Assembly: GCA_012728375.1 (NCBI GenBank)
Contig: JAAYFF010000019.1
Coordinates: forward strand, 1-48,279
Source of the DNA: Bacillota bacterium
GTDB taxonomy: Bacteria > Bacillota > Dethiobacteria > DTU022 > UBA8154
DNA length: 48,279 nucleotides
Direction: 5' to 3'
Shown here: positions 40,954 to 48,279 of the stretch, in pieces
Layout of the letters: each line of letters starts with the position of its first letter
Numbering within the stretch: position 1 is the first letter of the stretch
The notes under the pieces: model-generated
What the model was told of the DNA's origin: nothing
The model's database searches: none
The model's input: the letters and a program-made list of their open reading frames with translations, nothing else
Made by a program: the position numbers and the translations under genes

Positions 40954-43116
40954 ATGGAATATTTAAGCGGCATTGTTGAAAGAATTACATATTGCAATGA
41001 ACAAACCGGTTTTAGTGTTATCAAGATCAAATCAAAGGGTTTTGCGGATCTCGTCACAGTTGTAGGCAATCTGGCAACCGTCAACGTGGGATCTGTTCTA
41101 CGGGTGAAAGGTGAATGGAAATTTGACAGCAAATACGGCAAACAGTTTAGCGCGGTTGACTATAGAGAAACAGTTCCCGCTACCCTTGCCGGCATTGAAA
41201 AATACCTTGGCAGCGGCCTTATTAAGGGTATTGGTCCTGTTTACGCGCGAAGGATTGTGAAGCACTTTAAAGAAGATACCTTGCGTGTAATTGAAGAATC
41301 TGCCGATTATTTAATAAATGTAGAAGGTATTGGGCCAAAGCGGGTGGAGATGGTTAAAAAGGCCTGGCGGGAGCAAAAGGAAATTAAAAACGTTATGATT
41401 TTTTTGCAAAGTCATGGAGTTTCCGCTGCCTATGCCGTAAAAATATTTAAAACCTATGGAAATAAAAGTATTGAAATTGTGAGAAATAATCCCTACCGGC
41501 TGGCCGATGATATCTGGGGCATTGGTTTTAAAACAGCCGACAAAATTGCACAGCAACTCGGTTTTGCAAAAAATTCCTATGAGCGCTGTCGTTCCGGTAT
41601 TATCTATGTTTTGAACCAACTTGCCAATGATGGGCATTGTTTTGCCCGCAGAGAACAACTTATAACTGAAGCGGTTAAAGTACTGGAGCTGGAAGAGAGC
41701 CGTATTAATTTTACTCTTGAGAAGATGGCAGAGGAAAAATCGATCATATTGGACGAAAAAGATGCCATCTATCTGCCGCCCTTTTTCTTTAGTGAAACAG
41801 GAACTGCCAAAAGGATCAGGGAGATTATTGCCGGGCAGGGCGCCTTATTTCGTGGAAATGTTGACAGTCTTGTAACAAAACTTCAACGGGAGTTTAATAT
41901 TAAATATGACCAAATCCAACTGGAAGCTATTAAAATGGCTGTGTCTTCAAAGTTCGTCGTGCTGACCGGAGGACCGGGCACAGGCAAGACGACGACTATC
42001 CTCGCCATTATCCGTATTTTTCAAAAGATGGGCAAAAGGGTTCTACTGGCGGCGCCTACGGGACGCGCGGCCAAGAAAATGTCGGAAACCACCGGTATGG
42101 AGGCTAAGACCATACACAGATTGCTGGAATACAACCCCCCGGGGGGGTACCAGAAAAACGCCGAGAATCCCCTGAAATGTGATGTTTTAATTATAGATGA
42201 AGCATCGATGATCGATATTATTTTAATGTATAACCTGCTCAAGGCAGTTCCCGATGAAGCGGCCGTCATTCTTGTCGGAGACGTGGATCAACTTCCCTCG
42301 GTCGGTGCTGGAAATGTATTAAAGGATATTATCGATTCGGATACCGTTAATGTTATTGAACTAAAAAGGATTTTCCGGCAGGCAATGGGTAGCGCCATCA
42401 TTACAAATGCCCACCGTATTAACAAAGGGCAGATGCCTGTTTTAAAAGGCCGAAAAAACAGCGATTTTTTCTTTATCGAGGAGGAAGACCCAAACAAAAT
42501 CGCCGAGACAATTAAACTGCTTTGTACTCAAAGGTTGCCGGCTTATTACAAGGTGAATCCCGTTGAAGATATACAGGTGTTATGTCCCATGCAGCGCGGC
42601 GAAATAGGGGCGCAAAATTTAAATTTGCTTTTACAGGAAGGTCTGAATTCAGGCAATATTTCCATTAAATATGGAGGAACAGTCTTTCGCCTGCATGACA
42701 AGGTTATGCAGGTAAAAAACAACTATGAGAAAAACGTTTTCAACGGTGACATCGGGATAATCAGCAAGATAGATCCGGAAGAAAGAAAATTGACCATCCG
42801 TTTTGACGGAAACGAAGTGGATTATGATGCCTCCGAACTGGACGAGGTGGTTTTGGCTTATGCCACCACGGTCCATAAGAGCCAGGGAAGCGAATACCAA
42901 ATTGTAGTAGCCCCAATTGCCATGCAGCACTACATAATGCTGCAAAGAAATCTTTTATACACCTGTGTGACGAGAGCAAAAAAAGTTATGGTCTTGGTCG
43001 GCACAAAAAAAGCAATTGGGATCGCTGTTTCAAATAACAGTATCAGCCAAAGAAATACCCTGCTGGCCAAAAGGCTTTCTGACACACCCGGTATAGGTTT
43101 TGATGCCGGTTTATAA
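40954..43116 (+). CDS. recD2: RecD2-type SF1B DNA helicase
   Basis: A 720-residue helicase: N-terminal OB domain (EYLSGIVERITYCNEQTGFS), helix-hairpin-helix region (GIGPVYARRIVKHFKEDTLR, VEGIGPKRVEMVKKAW, IWGIGFKTADKIAQQLGF), Walker A GGPGTGKTTT near 338, IIDEASMID, GDVDQLPSVGAGNVL, and C-terminal ATTVHKSQGSEY and NLLYTCVTRAKK. RecD2 moves 5' to 3' on single strands and helps replication-fork and mismatch repair work. ATG 40954 is preferred to 40915, which overlaps the upstream gene and lacks homologue support. Confidence 0.9.
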   Translation: MEYLSGIVERITYCNEQTGFSVIKIKSKGFADLVTVVGNLATVNVGSVLRVKGEWKFDSKYGKQFSAVDYRETVPATLAGIEKYLGSGLIKGIGPVYARRIVKHFKEDTLRVIEESADYLINVEGIGPKRVEMVKKAWREQKEIKNVMIFLQSHGVSAAYAVKIFKTYGNKSIEIVRNNPYRLADDIWGIGFKTADKIAQQLGFAKNSYERCRSGIIYVLNQLANDGHCFARREQLITEAVKVLELEESRINFTLEKMAEEKSIILDEKDAIYLPPFFFSETGTAKRIREIIAGQGALFRGNVDSLVTKLQREFNIKYDQIQLEAIKMAVSSKFVVLTGGPGTGKTTTILAIIRIFQKMGKRVLLAAPTGRAAKKMSETTGMEAKTIHRLLEYNPPGGYQKNAENPLKCDVLIIDEASMIDIILMYNLLKAVPDEAAVILVGDVDQLPSVGAGNVLKDIIDSDTVNVIELKRIFRQAMGSAIITNAHRINKGQMPVLKGRKNSDFFFIEEEDPNKIAETIKLLCTQRLPAYYKVNPVEDIQVLCPMQRGEIGAQNLNLLLQEGLNSGNISIKYGGTVFRLHDKVMQVKNNYEKNVFNGDIGIISKIDPEERKLTIRFDGNEVDYDASELDEVVLAYATTVHKSQGSEYQIVVAPIAMQHYIMLQRNLLYTCVTRAKKVMVLVGTKKAIGIAVSNNSISQRNTLLAKRLSDTPGIGFDAGL

Positions 43117-43203
43117 TCCGGAATATATTTATGATAATTATTTACAAAAAGAATAAGGGGTCAACCCGCCGGTGCTGGATGAACTCCTTTTTTTCAGGCC
43201 GGC

Positions 43204-45174
43204 CTAGTAGTTAAACTTTTTTAATTCTTCGTAAAGGGCTGCGGAGGCGTTTTCCAGTTCTTCAGTTGCTGCGGCAATTTCCTCGACGGCTGCTGATTGT
43301 TCCTGAGTTGAGGCTGCTACTTCCTCACTGGAGGCGCTGAGTTCCTGCGAGGAAGCCGCCACTTCCTCTATTTTAGTCATTAATTTTTGAATGGAAGCGA
43401 CAATCTCGCCAAATGCTTCCGAAGATTTTAACATGGCCAAGCGTCCTGAATCAACCGCAGCAGCGCTTCTGTCCATCCCTTGAACTGCTAATGCCGCATC
43501 TTTTTGTGTATCGCTGATGAGACGCACGATTTCTTCGGTAGAAGCATAAGATCTTTCGGCAAGTTTACGTACTTCGTCGGCTACTACGGCGAAGCCCCGG
43601 CCGTAGTTCCCGGCTCGGGCGGCCTCTATAGCAGCATTTAGTGCCAGCAGGTTCGTTTGTTCAGATATTTCGTTGATTACCTGGATAATTTCACCTATCT
43701 CCGCAGAACGCTGACCAAATTTATCAATGGTTACCTTTAATTCCTGAAAGCTTCCTTCGATAGCTTTCATCTGCTCAAAGGCTTTCTCCATTTCATTTTG
43801 ACTTGAAGAGGCCTTTTCTGCTGTTTCTGCGGCTTCCTCGGACATATCCTGAGAGAGCGAGCTTAGCAGGCCGGTAGAGGACGCCACCTCGTTGGTTGAT
43901 CCGGCAACATCCTGGATTGATGTACTGATGTTTTCCGCTGTTTCGGATACCCCCCTGGACAGGTTGTCTACTTTTCCGGCAAGTTCTCCGATTTGAACAA
44001 CAAAACCCCGCAGGTTTTCCACCATTTGAGCTACGGCCCGTCCCATGAGACCAACCTCATCACTGCCGTATTTTTTTACAGTGACGGTGAAATCTCCCTC
44101 CGCTACAGAACTAAAAACTTTTGAGAGCTCTGTTAGCGGCCTGACAATATTATTGGCAAAAAGGACGGAAACCACGGAAGTTATAATGATCGCTACTGCC
44201 AGCAGGCCGAAGGCAATATTTCTGTTCTGACTTTGCAGGTTATCGTAGAGTAGTGTGGGGGTGCCTGCAAAGAGCATTCCGATAATATTGTCTTCAGCAT
44301 CGCGTATTGCCGTATAGGAACCGAATAAACTGTTGGAGCCGGTTATCTGCAAGCGGCCGGTCCAGCGCCCGCCCTGGTTTAGGACTTCCTCCAGAATTTC
44401 AGGGTGGTCAATGGTTGTTCCTACAGCCCGGTTTCCTTCTTCATCAAATATGGTTGTAGCAATACGTTCATTATTTTTAAAAACTGTAAAATCTACCCCT
44501 ACTTTTTCTTTAATTTGGTCGAGGTAATCGTTGTCAATGGCCCGTCCAATTTCAACGATGCCCGAAAACTGGGTGCTATAACTGGCCACAGGTCCGGCCG
44601 AGTTCAGTACCAGAAGGCCGTCTTCACTAATTTCAAAACCGGATACCACCCTTCCGGAACCGTAACCAAGCGCTTTTTTTAAAAGCGGCCGTTTGCTTCC
44701 ATCCTTACCGTAACTGTCCGGATCATGTATGCTTGCTAATACACGTAAATTAGAATCATTTAATTGCATATGAGTAATACCGTAAGTGTTCTTATATACT
44801 CCGTGAAAAGGGCGCAATGCCGATTCAATATCTTTTCTGTTTCCTTCTGTTAGAAGATCCATAAATTCATATTTCAGAGATTCACATAACGATCTTAGCA
44901 ACGCTTCCTGTTCTTCAAGCAACAGTTGGAAGACAGTTAACTTGGCGTCTATCTCCTTGGTAGCCTGCTTTTCTAAAAAGTTTGCGCACCTGAAATTTAG
45001 GACTACAGTAATAAGAAGGCAAAAAACAGCAACAAGCCCGATAAAACAAATGAGCAGCTTTTTCTTCATGCCGAATTTTACGGCGTTTTTCTTAATTCTA
45101 GCTTTTTTCCCCTTTGGCTTAGCTTCTTTTACTTCTAGTTTAGCTTCTTTTACTCTTTTTCTTGCAAACAACAT
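43204..45174 (-). CDS. Methyl-accepting chemotaxis protein with extracellular cache sensor
   Basis: About 656 residues: a lysine-rich cytoplasmic lead of 36 residues with a repeated VKEAK, transmembrane segment 1 ([20 protein letters not shown]), a cache-type sensor (about 65-320: [37 protein letters not shown]), transmembrane segment 2 ([20 protein letters not shown]), HAMP, and the signalling hairpin with [20 protein letters not shown]. It signals to CheA. ATG 45174 is preferred to TTG 45180 because GGAGGG lies ten bases before it. The ligand is unknown. No other chemotaxis gene is in view. Confidence 0.9.
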   Translation of the reverse strand: MLFARKRVKEAKLEVKEAKPKGKKARIKKNAVKFGMKKKLLICFIGLVAVFCLLITVVLNFRCANFLEKQATKEIDAKLTVFQLLLEEQEALLRSLCESLKYEFMDLLTEGNRKDIESALRPFHGVYKNTYGITHMQLNDSNLRVLASIHDPDSYGKDGSKRPLLKKALGYGSGRVVSGFEISEDGLLVLNSAGPVASYSTQFSGIVEIGRAIDNDYLDQIKEKVGVDFTVFKNNERIATTIFDEEGNRAVGTTIDHPEILEEVLNQGGRWTGRLQITGSNSLFGSYTAIRDAEDNIIGMLFAGTPTLLYDNLQSQNRNIAFGLLAVAIIITSVVSVLFANNIVRPLTELSKVFSSVAEGDFTVTVKKYGSDEVGLMGRAVAQMVENLRGFVVQIGELAGKVDNLSRGVSETAENISTSIQDVAGSTNEVASSTGLLSSLSQDMSEEAAETAEKASSSQNEMEKAFEQMKAIEGSFQELKVTIDKFGQRSAEIGEIIQVINEISEQTNLLALNAAIEAARAGNYGRGFAVVADEVRKLAERSYASTEEIVRLISDTQKDAALAVQGMDRSAAAVDSGRLAMLKSSEAFGEIVASIQKLMTKIEEVAASSQELSASSEEVAASTQEQSAAVEEIAAATEELENASAALYEELKKFNY

Positions 45175-45429
45175 AAGCAATGTACCCTCCTGTCTTTTAC
45201 AGTAATCTTTTGACTAATTATCTATCCTTTCCAAGGGGATACAAGCGATTATCTTCATATTCCATTTTTCACCCTCTTTCCTATTTTATAATATTTTAAC
45301 ATATTTCTCATAAAAAATTAATGCAATAAATAGAAATAAATCGAACTGTGTAAATTTATAGAAAAGAAAAGTATAAATAGAAACCCTTTGAAAAAAGTCG
45401 TTACTTTTTTCCATCATGATACCGGCAAT

Positions 45430-45630
45430 TCACGCAGTAACAGGTATAGAGACTATTAAGCCGATACTGCCGGCAATTCCGCTTGCAAATTCTGTGGCAA
45501 TCATATCCATGTTTATAATCTTAAGCCAATTCATTTCATAGCCCATGAGCAGCAAAAGCAGGGGCATAGCCCCGCCAACGTAAGCCAGTATCAGTGTATT
45601 GGACATGGTTCCCATGATATCACGCCCCAC
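45430..45630 (-). pseudogene. YibE/F-like membrane protein, C-terminal remnant
   Basis: Sixty-six residues match the end of YibE/F family proteins: GRDIMGTMSNTLILAYVGGA, LPLLLLL-like helix, and ATEFASGIAGSIGLIVSIPV as last helix. Full-length members have 350-400 residues; everything before the GRDIMGTM motif is missing. The upstream side runs into the promoter of the MBL gene. The fragment cannot make a working protein. Confidence 0.7.
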
Positions 45631-45671
45631 TAACCAAAAAAGTAAAGATAATAATTACCTGGAAATTATAT

Positions 45672-45731
45672 TTGACATATGGATATTAACTCTTTACAAT
45701 TATATTTGACATATGTCCAAAACGCTGTAAT
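45672..45731 (+). promoter_or_regulatory. Tandem TTGACATATG promoter elements before the MBL gene
   Basis: First copy: TTGACATATGGATATTAAC with TTGACA at 45672-45677 and TACAAT at 45695-45700 (spacing 17). Second copy: TTGACATATGTCCAAAACG at 45706-45724 with TGTAAT at 45726-45731 as a weak -10 (spacing 14). Two copies 34 bases apart suggest either two promoters or a double operator, with the second lying in the transcribed leader of the first. Confidence 0.7.
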
Positions 45732-45755
45732 TACACAATTAAAAGGATGATTAGT

Positions 45756-46589
45756 GTGACTAAAGTAAAAATAACTACGTTATGTGAAAACAGCTCTCCT
45801 GTTTTTGGCTTGCTGCCGGAGTACGGATTATCCATGCTGCTGGAAACCGGGGGTAAGAGGTTTCTTTTCGATGCCGGCTCAGGTACCAGTTTAACTGTTA
45901 ATGCTCAACTGTTAGATATCGATTTGCGCACCATAAATGCAGTAGTTTTCAGCCACGGCCACTATGATCATACCGGCGGACTGGAAAAACTGCTGGAAAT
46001 AAACAATTCATTGGCTGTTTACGCTCATCCGGATATTTTCAATAAATATCTTGAAAGTGCGGGAGAAAAACCTGCATATGTCGGTCCTCCTTGGAGTCGT
46101 GAATACCTGCAGAAGCGGGATGTTGCATTTTTCCCCGTAGAAGGTCCGCTGGAACTGGAAAAAGGGCTGATTATTACCGGTCCCATTCCCCGCACCGTAG
46201 AGTACGAGGAACAGGAGCCTCGATTCCTGCGAAAAAACAGGCAAGGTTTTGTACGCGATCAGATTTATGATGATCAGGCCCTAGTGGTTGAAAGTTCGAA
46301 GGGAATTGTTGTCCTTTTGGGCTGTACCCATGCGGGGTTAATTAATACTCTTCGTTATGTTGTCTCGCTGACAGGGGCGCATAAAATTCATGCCATACTC
46401 GGCGGTACACATCTGATGAATATATCTGAAAGCAGGCTCGCCTCTACATTAAAAGATCTGCGTAAGTTTGAGATAGAAAAAATTGCTCCCTGTCACTGTA
46501 CCGGGTTTCGGGCAACCGTTGCTTTGCATCAGGCTTTTCCTCAACAATTTTATCTAAATCAGGTGGGCAGCGTTTTTCAGTTTGCCTAA
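45756..46589 (+). CDS. Metallo-beta-lactamase-fold hydrolase (COG1237 type)
   Basis: A 277-residue protein with the MBL metal motif FSHGHYDHTGG, further ligands in GCTHAGLINTL and AILGGTHLM, and the closing APCHCTGF. This is the COG1237 group, which includes methanopterin-pathway-like ribofuranosyl-aminobenzene phosphate synthase homologues of unclear role in bacteria; it often lies near NifX/MinD genes. GTG 45756 is preferred because AAAAGG lies nine bases before it, while ATG 45747 directly abuts that site. It has two copies of the regulon element. Confidence 0.85.
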   Translation: MTKVKITTLCENSSPVFGLLPEYGLSMLLETGGKRFLFDAGSGTSLTVNAQLLDIDLRTINAVVFSHGHYDHTGGLEKLLEINNSLAVYAHPDIFNKYLESAGEKPAYVGPPWSREYLQKRDVAFFPVEGPLELEKGLIITGPIPRTVEYEEQEPRFLRKNRQGFVRDQIYDDQALVVESSKGIVVLLGCTHAGLINTLRYVVSLTGAHKIHAILGGTHLMNISESRLASTLKDLRKFEIEKIAPCHCTGFRATVALHQAFPQQFYLNQVGSVFQFA

Positions 46590-46850
46590 ATGAAAAATCA
46601 TGGCGAGGGAAAAAGGGAAGGGATTATTTTTGCCCGGGGAAACTTATTGACCCTTATGGAAGAACGATTAACTACCTCAGGCTTTCTATAGCGGAACAAT
46701 GCACTTTAAACCGGACCCGGAAAGGAAAGGGGTTGCAGCAATCCCTATGATCGAGTAAAACAATTCCGGCAGAAAAGATCAATGACACAAAGAGGCGGTA
46801 AAGAATAAAGGATAAAATGAAATTCTACTTTAAAACGGAGAGAAATAAAG
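46590..46850. other. Intergenic region between MBL and radical SAM genes
   Basis: About 260 bases. A 19-codon frame at 46699-46758 (MHFKPDPERKGVAAIPMIE) lacks a ribosome site and is not called. No terminator or riboswitch was recognised. Confidence 0.4.
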
Positions 46851-47567
46851 ATGGATAACAAATACTTATTTGGCCCGGTTTCCTCCAGACGTCTGGGGGG
46901 TTCTCTGGGAATCGATCTCGTTCCTTACAAGACGTGCGATCTCGACTGTATTTACTGTGAATGCGGTAAAACTACATGTTTAACCATTGAGCGCAAAGAG
47001 TATGTTCCTGTCCGGGAAGTTTTTAAGGAATTGCAAAATTATTTGCAGGAAAAGCCAAATCTTAATTTTATTACTTTTTCCGGTTCAGGAGAACCGACGC
47101 TGCACAGCGAGATCGGGCGTGTAATTGGGTTTATCAAAGAATTTTATCCTCAATACAGGGTTGCTGTATTAACAAATAGCACATTTTTGCATAAAGGTGA
47201 AGTCAGGAAACAGTTAAAAGGTTCTGATATTGTTATCCCTTCCTTGGATGCTGTTTCGGAGGAGGTATTTAACAAAATAAACCGTCCCCATGCCGGTCTT
47301 GTGTGCAGCGATGTTATATCCGGAATTATTAAGTTCTCCAGGGAATTCCATGGGGAAATCTGGTTGGAAATAATGATTGTTCCCGGTTTAAACGATACTG
47401 AGAAAGAACTTGGCTTATTAAAAGAAGTAATCCAAGAAATAAGACCGGAGCGGGTGCAATTAAATACATTGGACAGGCCGGGAACCGAGCCATGGGTAAA
47501 AGCTGCAAGAAGAACGGATATGGAAAGAATTGCCGCAGCTTTGGGCGGTTCGGAACTTATTGAATAA
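46851..47567 (+). CDS. Radical SAM protein (COG0731-like)
   Basis: A 238-residue protein with the radical SAM motif CDLDCIYC at 24-31, the opening FGPVSSRRLGGSLGIDLVPY typical of COG0731-type proteins, FSGSGEPTLHSEIG as the GGE-like SAM contact and VPGLNDTEKELGLLKE. It probably carries out a radical-based modification; the substrate is unknown. GGAGAG before ATG 46851 supports the start. It stops just before the TPP riboswitch, which reads in the same direction but does not control it. Confidence 0.85.
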   Translation: MDNKYLFGPVSSRRLGGSLGIDLVPYKTCDLDCIYCECGKTTCLTIERKEYVPVREVFKELQNYLQEKPNLNFITFSGSGEPTLHSEIGRVIGFIKEFYPQYRVAVLTNSTFLHKGEVRKQLKGSDIVIPSLDAVSEEVFNKINRPHAGLVCSDVISGIIKFSREFHGEIWLEIMIVPGLNDTEKELGLLKEVIQEIRPERVQLNTLDRPGTEPWVKAARRTDMERIAAALGGSELIE

Positions 47568-47578
47568 TTTTCATTTGT

Positions 47579-47690
47579 AGGGGTGCTTCCGAGCGGGGGC
47601 TGAGAGAGGAACGCGATGAAGTTTCTAAACCCTTTGAACCTGTTTGGCGGAGAATTTTTTCCGCTCTGGGTAATGCCAGCGTAGGGATAA
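47579..47690 (+). ncRNA. TPP riboswitch (THI element)
   Basis: Conserved parts are all present: GGGGTGC, GGGGGCTGAGAGAGG, AAACCCTTTGAACCTG, a GGCGGA...TCCGCT arm, and CTGGGTAATGCCAGCG followed by TAGGGA. These are the core of the thiamine pyrophosphate aptamer. A terminator follows at 47722, so TPP would stop transcription. No intact thiamine gene lies downstream within the window; only a thiC scrap. Confidence 0.95.
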
Positions 47691-47721
47691 TGTACTGCTA
47701 GTTTTTTTGTTTGAATTGAGG

Positions 47722-47753
47722 CGGGCCTACGTTTTGGCCCGTTTTGTTGTTTT
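47722..47753 (+). terminator. TPP riboswitch terminator
   Basis: CGGGCC (47722-47727) pairs with GGCCCG (47736-47741) around TACGTTTT, then TTTTGTTGTTTTG. It is the expression platform after the TPP aptamer. Confidence 0.8.
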
Positions 47754-47768
47754 GTATTAGCTTATCCC

Positions 47769-47873
47769 GAAAAAGAGAACGAAAAAGCCAAGCTTGCTGC
47801 CGCGCAGCAAGCAGGCGCAGATGCCGTTATGGATTTAAGTATGTGGCTCTTATTGTGCTATAAAGATGGTTAA
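47769..47873 (+). pseudogene. thiC: Remnant of thiC (phosphomethylpyrimidine synthase)
   Basis: About 26 codons read EKENEKAKLAAAQQAGADAV followed by MDLS, matching the ThiC stretch before its conserved GADxxMDLSTGGD motif. Both the start of the gene and everything after MDLS are missing; the frame stops at 47871-47873. ThiC makes the pyrimidine part of thiamine. Position right behind a TPP riboswitch supports the identity. Confidence 0.7.
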
Positions 47874-47891
47874 CGAATATCTCTCTTGAAA

Positions 47892-47924
47892 GTCAAAAAA
47901 GCTTTTAATTTGCTTTTTTTTGAC
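47892..47924 (+). terminator. AT-rich hairpin after the thiC remnant
   Basis: GTCAAAAAAGC pairs with GCTTTTTTTTGAC apart from extra T residues. It has the look of a bidirectional terminator that shields the following rRNA promoter. Confidence 0.5.
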
Positions 47925-48104
47925 ATAACGTAAAAATAATTTGCTGATAAACTGCATTTTTTGTTCAAAAATTAGTTTGCAATAGCTTGTAAAATATCTT
48001 AATCCATGCTATAACTCAGAGCCGTGGGGTAAAATTGGAGAGCATCAAAGGGCGCTGCAAGGGGCCACAGGAGCAATAGGTCCAAGAGAAAAGAAAAAAA
48101 AGTA

Positions 48105-48133
48105 TTGACACAGCGCAAAAGAAATGATAAGAT
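48105..48133 (+). promoter_or_regulatory. rRNA operon promoter
   Basis: TTGACA at 48105-48110 and TAAGAT at 48128-48133 are exactly 17 bases apart, very near consensus. It is followed by a boxA-like TGCTCTTCAAAAA, as in rRNA leaders. Confidence 0.8.
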
Positions 48134-48279
48134 AAAAGATGCTCTTCAAAAAGAGTTCTTTGATAACTAAACGAGGTAAGAAGAGGAGTCTTTTGTCAAT
48201 GACTTCGATTTTAGCCTGTATTGATTATGTTAGAAGCGTAATCGAAACAAAGCGTTAAAACAAGCTGGGAAGAACTTAG
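48134..48279 (+). other. Leader of an rRNA operon (5' end of pre-16S rRNA)
   Basis: The leader has TGCTCTTCAAAAA (boxA-like antitermination site, 48140-48152) and TTCTTTGATAACTAAACGAG, which closely resembles the pre-16S leader of Bacillota. The mature 16S rRNA is expected just past the window's right edge. No rRNA sequence itself is visible. Confidence 0.75.

Noticed and set aside
48030-48100. Segment with AATAGGTCCAAGAGAAAAG resembling part of a guanidine-I (ykkC) riboswitch
   Set aside because: The conserved 5' and 3' parts of that aptamer are absent, and the order does not fit.
1-48279. CRISPR array, tRNA genes, prophage or origin
   Set aside because: No regularly spaced repeats, no tRNA-like cloverleaf, no phage structural run beyond the eCIS fragments, and no DnaA-box cluster were seen.

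Overview
The window reads as chromosomal DNA of an anaerobic Gram-positive bacterium of the Bacillota, most likely class Clostridia (Peptococcaceae/Desulfotomaculum-like; inferred from gene content, not proven). Signs are strong AGGAGG-type ribosome binding sites, GTG/TTG starts, intrinsic terminators, Bacillota-style riboswitches (Mn2+ yybP-ykoY and TPP), an Lsa-type ABC-F gene, lipobox-bearing binding proteins, and many iron-sulfur or metallocofactor genes (NifX-like proteins, MinD ATPases with ferredoxin inserts, Mrp, an IscU-like scaffold, a CofE-like ligase, DUF364 proteins). The window ends in the promoter and leader of what is almost certainly an rRNA operon.

Left part (1-6.2 kb) is a graveyard. 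An IS3-type element end interrupts an ISNCY/DUF772-type transposase. Next come two fragments of an extracellular contractile injection system (eCIS) locus: part of the AAA+ ATPase on the minus strand, joined head to head with an accessory beta-sandwich protein that is itself fused to a slice of the contractile sheath C-terminus. An internally deleted IS1182 transposase then truncates a membrane adenylate-cyclase-like protein whose catalytic aspartates are gone.

6.2-20.9 kb: an EndoQ-type PHP nuclease fused to a UvrD-like helicase; a molybdate/tungstate ABC operon on the minus strand (modB, DUF364, modC, modA); a three-gene MacB/FtsX/HlyD-type exporter behind a manganese riboswitch with terminator; a lipoprotein; and an Lsa-type ABC-F gene behind a leader-peptide attenuator.

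20.9-37.4 kb is metallocofactor-rich: NifX-like/MinD/MinD/NifX-like; SfsA; a methyltransferase; prephenate dehydratase; a CofE-like ligase; a PPC-domain protein; an SDR; the Cys-rich regulator DUF134; DUF6508; YraN; YifB; then Mrp, an IscU-like scaffold, a second DUF364 protein, a gamma-carbonic anhydrase and a permease-less ABC ATPase/GTPase/Fe-S triad. Six near-identical promoter elements, TTGACATATG followed by a short tail and covering the -35 box, sit before nifX-minD, DUF134 itself, mrp, the second DUF364 gene and (twice) a metallo-beta-lactamase-fold gene. I infer one regulon, probably controlled by the DUF134 protein. With the metal-handling genes it covers, this is the best candidate for an undescribed system here.

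37.4-48.3 kb: a PPOX-fold protein, a polar amino acid ABC importer, RecD2, a chemotaxis receptor, a YibE/F remnant, the metallo-beta-lactamase-fold gene, a radical SAM protein, an orphan TPP riboswitch whose thiC target survives only as a scrap, and the rRNA promoter and leader. All functional calls come from reading motifs and remembered families; no database search was run.
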